Below are positions 16,611 through 23,858 of a stretch of DNA of 29,390 nt, piece by piece (position 1 is the stretch's first letter; each line of letters opens with the position of its first letter). The notes beneath the pieces were generated by a model. It had not been told where the DNA came from. It saw only the letters and a program-made list of their open reading frames with translations, and did no database searches. Source of the DNA: Synergistaceae bacterium UBA5560 (GTDB taxonomy: Bacteria > Synergistota > Synergistia > Synergistales > Aminiphilaceae); the NCBI GenBank assembly GCA_002425685.1, contig DIMS01000033.1:1-29390 (forward strand). The letters run 5' to 3'. The translations under genes and the position numbers were made by a program.

Positions 16611-17905
16611 CGCCACTCCATCCCTTCCACGGCAAAACCTCGCCCGCACAAACAACCGTCCTGTACGACAACTCGCCCTCTTTTCATGACCCTTGTCACT
16701 AGTTTTCCGCCATAGCGGTAGAAGACGTCCTCCCACCGTTCCACGTTCCAGAACTGGAGGTCCGCGAGTTTTCCGGGCTCCAGCGACCCCCTGTCCCCGG
16801 ACAAGCGAAGGGCTTTCGCTCCTCCGAGGGTCGCCGCGACCAGCGCTTCGCCGGGAAGCATGCGGTGCTGGCGACAGGCGAGCACAAGAGCGAACGGCAC
16901 GGATTCACACCATGTTCCGGGGCAACAATTGGTCGCGACAGCCAAAGAGACTCCGGACTGCCGCATGAGATGAGGATCGAAGGGATGTGCATGGGAAACG
17001 GCAAAATCCGTCGCCGGGAGAACGACACCGATCGTTCCGGCAGCCGCCAGTTTCTTCAGAGCGGAGGGAGGGGTGAAATTCAGATGTTCCGCCGAGACGG
17101 CACCGATTTCCGCCGCCAGGTCGGACCCACCGATGTAGGAGTACGCGTCCGTGTGGATCTTCGAGGCCATACCGAGAGCGTTCGCGGCGGAAAGAATTCG
17201 GGCGCATTCCACCGCATCGAAGTGCGAATCTTCACACCAGACGTCGCAGAAAACCGCCAGACGGCGGCGCGCCACCTCGGGAAGCATCTCTTCAAGGAGC
17301 ACGTCGATGTAGGCCGCCTTTCCCATTTCCGGGGGCCAGCCGTGGGCGCCGAGAAACGTGGAAATCACGTCCACCGGAAGATATTTTCCCAATGCCTCGG
17401 CAACTTCAAGCATTTTGATTTCCGATTCCACGGTGAATCCGTACCCGCTTTTCACTTCCACCGTCGTCGTCCCACAGGTGATCATGTTCGACAGGCGGCC
17501 CGTCGTCTGGGACAGGAGCGAGGCAAAGTCCGCATTCCGCGTCGCCGCCACGGTGGCAGCGATTCCTGTCTGAACGCCTCGAACCCGAAGAAGGTCCGGA
17601 TCCTCCTGAACGGCCTTCGCAAGGTATTCGTCCACCCGGGATCCCCCGAAGACAAGGTGTGTATGAGCATCCACGAATCCGGGCAACACCACCTGCCCGG
17701 CGGCATCGATTCTCTCGGCACCGTCCAGATCCGCCGCCTCACGGACTTCCCTTTCCGTTCCCACCGCGAGCAGATGTTCCCCGGAACCGGCGATCCACCC
17801 GCCGTCGATCACGCCCGGGTCGTTTCCGCATACTGAAGAACATGTCACCACCTGGGAAGCGCCCGCGACATACCACCCTGCCTTCGGGATCTCGGGACAT
17901 GTCAT
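16607..17905 (-). CDS. hutI: imidazolonepropionase
   Basis: A 432-residue amidohydrolase-superfamily enzyme that opens the ring of 4-imidazolone-5-propionate to give N-formimino-L-glutamate, the third step of histidine breakdown. Metal-site elements are GFVDAHTHLVFGGSR (His81 and His83), GAHGWPPEM and KIHTDAYSYIGGSDLAAEIGAVSAEHLNF (His251), which correspond to His80, His82 and His249 as I recall them in the Bacillus enzyme. At the fourth position, normally Asp324 in ATDxNPG, this protein has Asn326 (VATNCCPGTW). That is an odd change at a metal ligand, although the rest of the site is kept. ATG at 17905 is chosen with a GGAGAG about 10 bases before it; upstream codons look untranslated. It follows the dehydrogenase gene by 66 bases. 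Confidence 0.9.
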   Translation of the reverse strand: MTCPEIPKAGWYVAGASQVVTCSSVCGNDPGVIDGGWIAGSGEHLLAVGTEREVREAADLDGAERIDAAGQVVLPGFVDAHTHLVFGGSRVDEYLAKAVQEDPDLLRVRGVQTGIAATVAATRNADFASLLSQTTGRLSNMITCGTTTVEVKSGYGFTVESEIKMLEVAEALGKYLPVDVISTFLGAHGWPPEMGKAAYIDVLLEEMLPEVARRRLAVFCDVWCEDSHFDAVECARILSAANALGMASKIHTDAYSYIGGSDLAAEIGAVSAEHLNFTPPSALKKLAAAGTIGVVLPATDFAVSHAHPFDPHLMRQSGVSLAVATNCCPGTWCESVPFALVLACRQHRMLPGEALVAATLGGAKALRLSGDRGSLEPGKLADLQFWNVERWEDVFYRYGGKLVTRVMKRGRVVVQDGCLCGRGFAVEGMEWR

Positions 17906-17971
17906 CTTTTCCGGCTCTCCTTTCGGAAAACAGCTCGCCGTGCGACAACCACGGCCCACAGCAACATGGGA

Positions 17972-18940
17972 TCAGGGCTCGGCGATGTCGGCCACGGGCT
18001 CTCCCCGGAGAACCTTGACGGCGTTGCCCGCCGTGCGTGATTTCAGTTCAAAGAACGATTCCTGGGAAAGATAGGAGACGTGGGGCGTGATCACGATTCC
18101 AGGGCATGTGAAAATCGTCTCCCGGAACGTGGGCGGCTCGACGGGAACCACGTCGACCACGGCCCCGGCGATACTTCCCTCCGTCACGGCACGGATCAGA
18201 TCGTCCGATTTGACGATCTTTCCTCTGGCCGTGTTGATGAGGAAGGCGCTTTGCTTCATGCACGCCAGCTCCCGCTCGCCGATCATGGAATCGGTCTCCT
18301 CGGTCAATTTCGCGTGAATGGTCACGAAATCCGCCGCAGCCAGGCCGGAGTACAGGTCCGTCTTGCGGACACCGAGGGATGCCATGGTTTCCTCGTCCAC
18401 ATAAGGATCGTAGGCGGAAATGTTCATGCCGAGGAGCCCGGCCTTTTTCGCCGTTGCCCGTCCGATTCTGCCGAGACCGATGACGAACAGGTTCGACCCG
18501 CGAACGCGATGTGGCAGTTCTTTCATGGCGGGGACGCCCCAGAGCCCGGAGTGCATGGCATCTCTGTAGGAGTCGATTCTCTTGTTGACGTGAAAAATGG
18601 CGGCGATGACATAGTCCGACACGTCGTCCACACAATATCCGGGTACGAACGTAACCTTGATTCCTCTGCGCATCGCGCTCGCCACATCGACCCTGTCGTA
18701 TCCTCCGCCGAAGACGGAGATGACCTTGCAACGGTGAAGTTTTGACAGCGCCTCATCGTCCAGCTTCACGTAGATCTGGGAGAGAATCGCATCCGCATCC
18801 TTCCCGAAGGTCTCCAGGTCGGCCCGGTACTCGTAGCCGGAAACCCGGATCGTGCACTCCGGGAAGGCTTCCTTCAAAACCGCCTCCTCGACGACATAGT
18901 CCGGCCACTCCTCGTCGATGATCCAAATGAAAGGCTTCAT
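17972..18940 (-). CDS. D-isomer specific 2-hydroxyacid dehydrogenase
   Basis: A 322-residue NAD-dependent dehydrogenase of the D-2-hydroxyacid family, which interconverts 2-keto acids and D-2-hydroxy acids. The NAD motif is VIGLGRIGRATAKKAG with a following aspartate in AYDPYV, and the catalytic trio is visible: arginine in LINTARGKIVKSDDL, glutamate in VDVVPVEPP and histidine in ITPHVSYLSQE. No ACT or other C-terminal regulatory domain is present. It lies between hutU and hutI, 11 bases after hutU, so it is made together with the histidine enzymes. No such step exists in the standard pathway. It could act on imidazole pyruvate/lactate, on 2-oxoglutarate/2-hydroxyglutarate, or on the aconitase X product. 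Confidence 0.88.
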   Translation of the reverse strand: MKPFIWIIDEEWPDYVVEEAVLKEAFPECTIRVSGYEYRADLETFGKDADAILSQIYVKLDDEALSKLHRCKVISVFGGGYDRVDVASAMRRGIKVTFVPGYCVDDVSDYVIAAIFHVNKRIDSYRDAMHSGLWGVPAMKELPHRVRGSNLFVIGLGRIGRATAKKAGLLGMNISAYDPYVDEETMASLGVRKTDLYSGLAAADFVTIHAKLTEETDSMIGERELACMKQSAFLINTARGKIVKSDDLIRAVTEGSIAGAVVDVVPVEPPTFRETIFTCPGIVITPHVSYLSQESFFELKSRTAGNAVKVLRGEPVADIAEP

Positions 18941-18951
18941 GGGAACCGCCC

Positions 18952-20676
18952 CTATTTCGGCCTGGCCGGAGTGCTCTTTTCGGGACCGAAGGTGACCTTG
19001 TCGGCGGGCTCCCACCAGAGGGGCACCTTGATGCCTTCCGGGGTCAGTTTGCCCTTGCCGTTCGCGACATCCCGGGCGGTCTCATACCCGGCCTGGGCGT
19101 GCCGGATGACACCGATGCCGGAATCGACCGTCATGGCCACCTCCAGCCGAACAGCGGCATCGTCGGTTCCGTCGGCGATCTGCGTGACTCCCGTGTGAAC
19201 CGCCTCACCCATGGAATAATTCGCCTGAATGGCAATGAGATCGCACATGCCGCAGGCGTTCAGCAGCCCGTTCAGCATGGGCCAGTCCGAGATGAGATCA
19301 CCCCCGTCCTTCATGCGCTCCGATTCGAAAGTGGGGTTGACGATGGAACCGGAATCGAGATTGTCTCTGGAGAACGCCACAGGTCCCTTGATCTCGCCCT
19401 TCCTGATGAGATCGTTGATGGCGAGGGCAAATTTCTTCCGCTGGCCGAAGCCCATGTAGCACACTCTCGCGGGCAGTGCCTCGATGGGAAGATGTCTGCT
19501 CGCAAGCCGGATCCAGCGACCGACGATGGGATCGTCACCGAAGAGTTTCAGCGCGAGTTCGTCGGCACGTTTCAGATCCGAGGCCTCCCCGGAAATGCAA
19601 GTCCAACGGAAGGGACCACGCCCCTCGCAGAACAAGGGACGGATGTAGTCGGCCACGAACGCGGGAAGCCTCATGGCCTCTTCCTCGGGGAAGCCCGCAT
19701 CGCGGCATTCCTTCCGGATGCTGGTACCGTATTCGAACACGGGGACTCCCTTGTCCAGGTACTTCAGCATGACTGCGAGCTGGCGCTTCATGGTCTCCCG
19801 AGCCTGAGCGAGATAGCCGTCGAAATCCTTCTCCCGGAGAACGGCCGCCTCTTCCGGCGTATATCCCGAGGGGATGTAGGAAATGGGATCGTGACAGGGA
19901 CACATTTCGCTCATGACATCCGGCACGAAGCCCTTCTCGTAGGCTTCTTCGAAGCAATCCGCCGCGTTTCCGACAACTCCGATGGCCAGGGCTTCCCCAT
20001 TCTTCGCGGATTTTCTCGCCAGGGTGATCGCCTCGTCCATGGTGGTCACGATGACGTCCATGTACTTCTTCTCGACACGCCGCTCCAGGATTCTTCTGTC
20101 CGTATCGACCACAATGGCCACGCCGCCGTGCATTTTCATGGCCCAGCTCTGGTTGCCACCCATTCCACCCGCTCCGGCCGTCAGGTAGATCCGGTCTTTC
20201 AGTGAGCCGTCGTAATGCTTGATGGCCACCGCTCCAAGAGTCTCGAAGGTTCCCTCGATAACTCCCTGGGTTCCGATGTACTCCCATGGAGCTGCCGTGT
20301 ACTGGGCGAAAATCGTCAGGTTTTTCGCTTCCAGCTCGTAGAAGACAGGCCACGTGGCCTTCATGATGTTCGTCGTCGCCATGACGACCACCGGAGCGTA
20401 CTTATGGGTCTTGAAGACTGCCACGGGCATTCCCGACTGAACGACCAGCGTCTCGTCGTCCTCGAGTTCCTTCAAGGATTTCACGATGGCGTGGTAGGAT
20501 TCCCAGTTTCTCGCACACTTGCCGTTACCGCCGTAGATGACGAGTCTCTCCGGATGCTCCGCGTTCTCCATGTTGTTCTCAAGCATCCTGAGGATTGTCT
20601 CCTGCCGCCATCCTTTGCACCGGAGAACAGGTCCTCTCTGTGCCTTCACTGAGTAAAGAATCTGCGCATTGCCCAT
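18952..20676 (-). CDS. hutU: urocanate hydratase (divergent form)
   Basis: A 574-residue urocanase, which adds water to urocanate with tightly bound NAD to form imidazolonepropionate. Support: VLRCKGWRQETILRMLENN, the NAD-binding LTAGAGGMGGNQSWAMKMHG, RPLFCEGRGPFRW, and LPARVCYMGFG, whose Cys406 matches the reactive Cys410 of the Pseudomonas enzyme. Near the C-terminus the usual GGGVG stretch before DGTDEA is replaced by QANYSMGEAVHTG, and several substrate-side segments (IFAQYTAAPWEYIGTQG) also differ. It may therefore be a separate clade of urocanase or act on a related substrate. ATG at 20676 follows AAGGAGGTG by 6 bases. About 160 bases separate it from the aconitase X small subunit 2 upstream; no promoter was recognised there. 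Confidence 0.9.
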   Translation of the reverse strand: MGNAQILYSVKAQRGPVLRCKGWRQETILRMLENNMENAEHPERLVIYGGNGKCARNWESYHAIVKSLKELEDDETLVVQSGMPVAVFKTHKYAPVVVMATTNIMKATWPVFYELEAKNLTIFAQYTAAPWEYIGTQGVIEGTFETLGAVAIKHYDGSLKDRIYLTAGAGGMGGNQSWAMKMHGGVAIVVDTDRRILERRVEKKYMDVIVTTMDEAITLARKSAKNGEALAIGVVGNAADCFEEAYEKGFVPDVMSEMCPCHDPISYIPSGYTPEEAAVLREKDFDGYLAQARETMKRQLAVMLKYLDKGVPVFEYGTSIRKECRDAGFPEEEAMRLPAFVADYIRPLFCEGRGPFRWTCISGEASDLKRADELALKLFGDDPIVGRWIRLASRHLPIEALPARVCYMGFGQRKKFALAINDLIRKGEIKGPVAFSRDNLDSGSIVNPTFESERMKDGGDLISDWPMLNGLLNACGMCDLIAIQANYSMGEAVHTGVTQIADGTDDAAVRLEVAMTVDSGIGVIRHAQAGYETARDVANGKGKLTPEGIKVPLWWEPADKVTFGPEKSTPARPK

Positions 20677-20837
20677 GTTGCGCACCTCCTTCGGGATGTT
20701 CGATTCCGTTATCGACAATGTCATATCCGTCCTCACGCGTTTCGGGGAAAAAGTTCCTCCCGACCCGCCCAGACGTTTCTCCGTTTTCCGCCCCACTCTT
20801 CCGCGTTCTCCGTGACATTCCCCCGCGCTTCTCTTCT

Positions 20838-21254
20838 TCAGCGCGACAACAGCCTGAGCACTCCGGCGTCGGCATCCAGCTCGATCGTTTGTCCATCCTT
20901 GAGCGTTTCGAAAAAAGACTCCTCTACCGCATAGACCGACGGAATTTCCATGATGAGCAGCGCCGACACGAAAACCGGATCGGGGTTCCGCAGAACGACT
21001 CCCACCGGGCCCTTTCCATGTTTCGTGATTTTGAAAAGGCCGTCCATCTGCACGACGGAACTCCCTTTTCCCGCATGAGCGACGAGAATCGTCCCCTCCA
21101 TGGACCGCCCCTCCAGGGCATGTCCCTTTTCCACCACGACACCGGTTTCGGGTTCCACGAGATAGAAACAGACCGCCTCGTCGCTGACCAGTGCGGGACC
21201 GCTGCAACGTCCTCCCGAAATGGGAGAACACGCGAACGAACAGGAACCGCTCAT
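20838..21254 (-). CDS. aconitase X small subunit (swivel domain, DUF126), copy 2
   Basis: A 138-residue swivel subunit with the same layout as copy 1: a cysteine-containing N-terminus (SCSFAC, GRCSG), a VSDEAVCFYLVEPETGVVVEKGHALEGRSM stretch (seen here in parts as EAVCFYL and EPETGVVVEKGHALEG), and the active-site loop HAGKGSSVVQMDGLF. Its ATG overlaps the stop of large subunit 2 (ATGA). It differs from copy 1 at most variable sites, so the pair is an old duplication and not a recent copy. Confidence 0.9.
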   Translation of the reverse strand: MSGSCSFACSPISGGRCSGPALVSDEAVCFYLVEPETGVVVEKGHALEGRSMEGTILVAHAGKGSSVVQMDGLFKITKHGKGPVGVVLRNPDPVFVSALLIMEIPSVYAVEESFFETLKDGQTIELDADAGVLRLLSR

Positions 21255-22468
21255 TCCCTCACCTCCCCCACCAAGGCAGCCTCTATGGCTTTTTCAAGGG
21301 GCCGTACCTTAAATGCGATCTTCCTGATTTCGTTGTAATAGGCGCATTTGGGGGAATCCGTCACGGCGGATTTTCCGTAGTAGGGATACCAGCAGGGCGG
21401 AACATCGATGCAGGTGTCGGTGATGATGTGCCCTCCGGCACGGGTGATGGTATCGAGGTATCCCATGCGATCCGCGAGCTCTCTCGTCAACGAGCTTGTG
21501 AGGATCCAGACGTCGACGGCGAATCGTTTCCCCTCGGCAATCCGGGCGATGTCGCCCACCTGCCTGATCGTCAGATGGGGACAGCCGAACATGGCGAAGT
21601 CGATTTTTCCGGGGGCTCCGCAGATTCTCCTCCGCACGTCTTCGATATCGTCCTTCGTGATCGTGACACGATGCCTGGGGGCCTTCCCTCCGAAAGCGGC
21701 AGCGAGATCGGGGGCTTCCGGGGTGATCCCCACGAAGTGGTACATCGCAACGGATCCCGATGTGTTCAGCTCCGCCCCGAAATTCATGAACCCTTCCGGC
21801 GTAGGACGTTCTTCAATACCGACAAAGGCAGGAACTTCCGGGCCTGGGTGTTTCAGGGGATAACACCAGCCGAGGAGTTGATAGTCGAAATCGGTACGAA
21901 TATCCGCCTTCACGTCGACCAAAACCTCGGCCAGGCGGTTTTCGTCGAGAAGAAGGCCGTACTCGGGCACGAGCCCGGTGATGGCGGCACAGAGCGCACT
22001 CTGGGACGATTCCCTGTTGGATCTGGCGCCGAATACGGAGTTCACGTACGGTGTTGCGCTCGATTCTGAAAAGGCGATCACTTCCCCGAAGGAAGGCACA
22101 TTCTGCTGCAGATAGGGTGTACAGCTGAAGCTGAGAACAGCTCCTATTTTCCGATAGGCTGCGTTCGTCGCCGACACAATGTCCATGCCGGTCTTCGGGA
22201 TCTCCACAAGATGCTTGTTCAGATATGCCAGATTGATACTGGGATTGACGGTAGGAGGAATTTTGCATTTTCCTCCGAGTCCGACCAGTTTCTCGACAAA
22301 CCAGAGATCCGCGTCCTGAGCGCTCAGCGCCACATGAGCCCGCGTAATGGGGACCATGCGCTTCGCTCCGAACACTCTGCCCACACCGGCCTGAATACGC
22401 ATGGCGTATTCCACGGCTCTCCCATGTTCTCCCGCCAACATTTTCTCTTGCTCCTCCGTCAATCTCAT
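21251..22468 (-). CDS. aconitase X large (catalytic) subunit, copy 2
   Basis: A 405-residue aconitase X catalytic subunit and the first gene of the long hut transcript. It carries LTEEQEKMLAGEHG, ITRAHVALSAQD, the cysteine loop SCTPYLQQNVPSFGEVIAF in family form, SESSATPYVNSVFGARSNRES, FGCPHLTIRQVGDIA, DTCIDVPPCW and DSPKCAYY. The ATG at 22468 has little Shine-Dalgarno sequence (AAGGTTGGTGAAG). Its promoter overlaps a palindrome shared with the gntR gene just upstream, so it is the likely main target of that regulator. It is full length and keeps all expected cysteines. Its substrate is unknown; a hydroxylated histidine or hydroxy-acid derivative is a guess from position only. Confidence 0.91.
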   Translation of the reverse strand: MRLTEEQEKMLAGEHGRAVEYAMRIQAGVGRVFGAKRMVPITRAHVALSAQDADLWFVEKLVGLGGKCKIPPTVNPSINLAYLNKHLVEIPKTGMDIVSATNAAYRKIGAVLSFSCTPYLQQNVPSFGEVIAFSESSATPYVNSVFGARSNRESSQSALCAAITGLVPEYGLLLDENRLAEVLVDVKADIRTDFDYQLLGWCYPLKHPGPEVPAFVGIEERPTPEGFMNFGAELNTSGSVAMYHFVGITPEAPDLAAAFGGKAPRHRVTITKDDIEDVRRRICGAPGKIDFAMFGCPHLTIRQVGDIARIAEGKRFAVDVWILTSSLTRELADRMGYLDTITRAGGHIITDTCIDVPPCWYPYYGKSAVTDSPKCAYYNEIRKIAFKVRPLEKAIEAALVGEVRE

Positions 22469-22525
22469 TCTTCACCAACCTTTCACTCAATAAAAAATGA
22501 AATGACCAAAGCCATTCTTTTCCGT

Positions 22526-22546
22526 CGTTATACTATCTGTATTATG
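22526..22546. promoter_or_regulatory. operator palindrome in the aconitase X/hutU promoter
   Basis: A 21-bp site built as an AT-rich inverted repeat (left arm CGTTATAC, right arm GTATTATG, centre TATCT). It matches the palindrome in front of the gntR gene at 18 of 21 positions, and the right arm is identical. It lies between the candidate -35 and -10 boxes of the aconitase X operon. Confidence 0.75.
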
Positions 22547-22556
22547 AACCAAGCAA
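22527..22556 (-). promoter_or_regulatory. putative promoter of the aconitase X-hut operon
   Basis: On the minus strand TTGCTT (22556-22551) and TATAAC (22532-22527) lie 18 bases apart, with the palindrome in the spacer and over the -10 box. The start codon is about 58 bases beyond the -10. Confidence 0.5.
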
Positions 22557-22561
22557 AATTT

Positions 22562-23254
22562 TCACAGCATCTTTCTTAGATGATATCGGTTGTTGAATTC
22601 AATATGTGCGCGCAATGCTCCCTTGAGCCCCTCCGCGTCCTTCACCTCGAGAAAACGAAGAATGTCCATGTGCTGGTGGATCGTGTCCTCAACATACTCC
22701 TGCGTTTCCCAAGATGCAAAAACATAACGCAGGATTTGAAAACGCAGCACGTTGAGGAAATTCCGGAGTCGATTGTTCTTGCAATGAGTGAGGATAACAC
22801 CATGAAGATTGGTATCCGCTTCCGAAAGGTGTTCCGGTGACAGCTCCTCACCATTTTCGAACCGTTCGAGAAAATGTTCCCAAATCAAGCGCTGGTGCCG
22901 AACCTCTTCCTGTGTGATGCTTTCAAGTGCCGTCTCTGCAGCCAACGGTTCCAACACCATCCGAAGATCGTTGATCTCCTTGATGTCCTCCACGGTCATT
23001 TCTGCGACTATCGCTCCACGGCCAGGAATGATCTTGAGCAACCCTTCCTGATCGAGCTGGCTGATCGCTTCACGCACAGGAGTCCGGCTGATGCCGAGCA
23101 TTTCTCCGAGACGGACCTCGCTGAGAGGCTCGCCCGGCTCGAAGACATTGCCGATGATCATATCCCGTATCGCCTCCGCAGCTCTTTCGGCAAGACGGGG
23201 ATGGTTCTTTTTCTGCTGTTGTAGCAAGCTGGAAAAATCTTTGATTTCAATCAT
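22562..23254 (-). CDS. GntR family transcriptional regulator, FadR/FCD type, of the hut/aconitase X cluster
   Basis: A 230-residue regulator. Residues about 18-85 are the GntR winged helix, with FEPGEPLSEVRLGEML and ISRTPVREAISQLDQEGLL as the recognition part. Residues about 95-225 are the helical FCD sensor domain, with EADTNLHGVIL and HQHMDILRFLE bearing the metal or ligand histidines. ATG at 23254 follows GAGGAG by about 9 bases; the longer open frame to 23350 crosses its own promoter and is rejected. Its promoter and that of the next gene both contain the same palindrome, which argues for autoregulation and control of the aconitase X/hut operon. The inducer is likely a carboxylate of that pathway, such as urocanate, but this is inferred. 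Confidence 0.92.
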   Translation of the reverse strand: MIEIKDFSSLLQQQKKNHPRLAERAAEAIRDMIIGNVFEPGEPLSEVRLGEMLGISRTPVREAISQLDQEGLLKIIPGRGAIVAEMTVEDIKEINDLRMVLEPLAAETALESITQEEVRHQRLIWEHFLERFENGEELSPEHLSEADTNLHGVILTHCKNNRLRNFLNVLRFQILRYVFASWETQEYVEDTIHQHMDILRFLEVKDAEGLKGALRAHIEFNNRYHLRKML

Positions 23255-23291
23255 TCCAAGGTTCTCCTCGTCGGAAACATTTCGCTCTTGC

Positions 23292-23312
23292 CATAATACT
23301 CTCTGTATTATG
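23292..23312. promoter_or_regulatory. operator palindrome of the gntR gene
   Basis: CATAATAC (23292-23299) and GTATTATG (23305-23312) form a perfect inverted repeat with the 5-base centre TCTCT. It covers the -10 box and most of the spacer of the gntR promoter. The site at 22526-22546 is nearly the same. Confidence 0.8.
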
Positions 23313-23320
23313 ACTGTCAA
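23293..23320 (-). promoter_or_regulatory. promoter of the gntR gene
   Basis: On the minus strand a perfect TTGACA (23320-23315) is followed after 16 bases by TATTAT (23298-23293, 5 of 6 matches). The gene starts about 40 bases beyond the -10. Confidence 0.72.
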
Positions 23321-23593
23321 GACCAATAACAAAAGAGCAACGCGCTCCATTCACTGCAAAACGTCGTTTCCGATCGCTGTCATGGCCGTAAAAAACGGCG
23401 TTCATTTACCTCGGAAAATTCCTTTCACTTTTTTCCTTGTGCTTCGTGTCCCGGACGGTGTCATGCTCTCCACGTTCCGCCGGAAATTCTCTCTATAATC
23501 CCATGGCAAACATCGTCCGCAGGTGCAAAAAATCATCGCCTCTATCCGGAAGGGAACACATTCTCAGTTGTAGGGAACATTGTGCCTGGATTG

Positions 23594-23797
23594 TCAATCC
23601 AAACTCAACCGAGGTGGAGCCAGCTCCCGATAGACCTCCGCCGGAGCGCGCCATCCTAGGCACTTTCGTGGCTTGTTGTTGAGGAGCGATACGTAGTGAT
23701 CCAGCTCCTCGCGGCTTACGCTCCGGAAGTCCTTCCCTTTGGGCAAGAACTCCCTGAGGCGGCCGTTAGCGGCGATTCTCCGCCTTTTCCAGGGAGT
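23594..23797 (-). pseudogene. IS30-family transposase relic, C-terminal part
   Basis: The minus strand encodes the last 60-odd residues of an IS30-type transposase: NGRLREFLPKGKDF, SREELDHYVSLLNNKPRKCLGW and RAPAEVYREL are the standard C-terminus, including the final glutamate region of the DDE domain fold. Just before it, TPWKRRRIAANG looks like a decayed form of the SPW-x-R-G-x-N-E-N-x-N-G motif, so the catalytic glutamate is lost. The N-terminal helix-turn-helix and the two catalytic aspartates are absent. The relic sits between hutH and gntR and ends about 60 bases from the hutH stop, a place where it could have split a once continuous hut cluster. Confidence 0.8.
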
Positions 23798-23858
23798 TCC
23801 TTTTTGTGTTCGAGCAACAGAGCTAGGTCGAGACGACGGCACGCCGGCCTCGATTCCG

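Larger units (their letters stand above)
23255..23593. other. intergenic region between gntR and the IS30 relic
   Basis: About 340 bases. The part next to the regulator holds its promoter and operator (23292-23320). The remaining 270 bases, up to the stop of the transposase relic, contain no recognisable gene; they may include a former end of the insertion sequence, but I found no clear terminal repeat. Confidence 0.5.
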
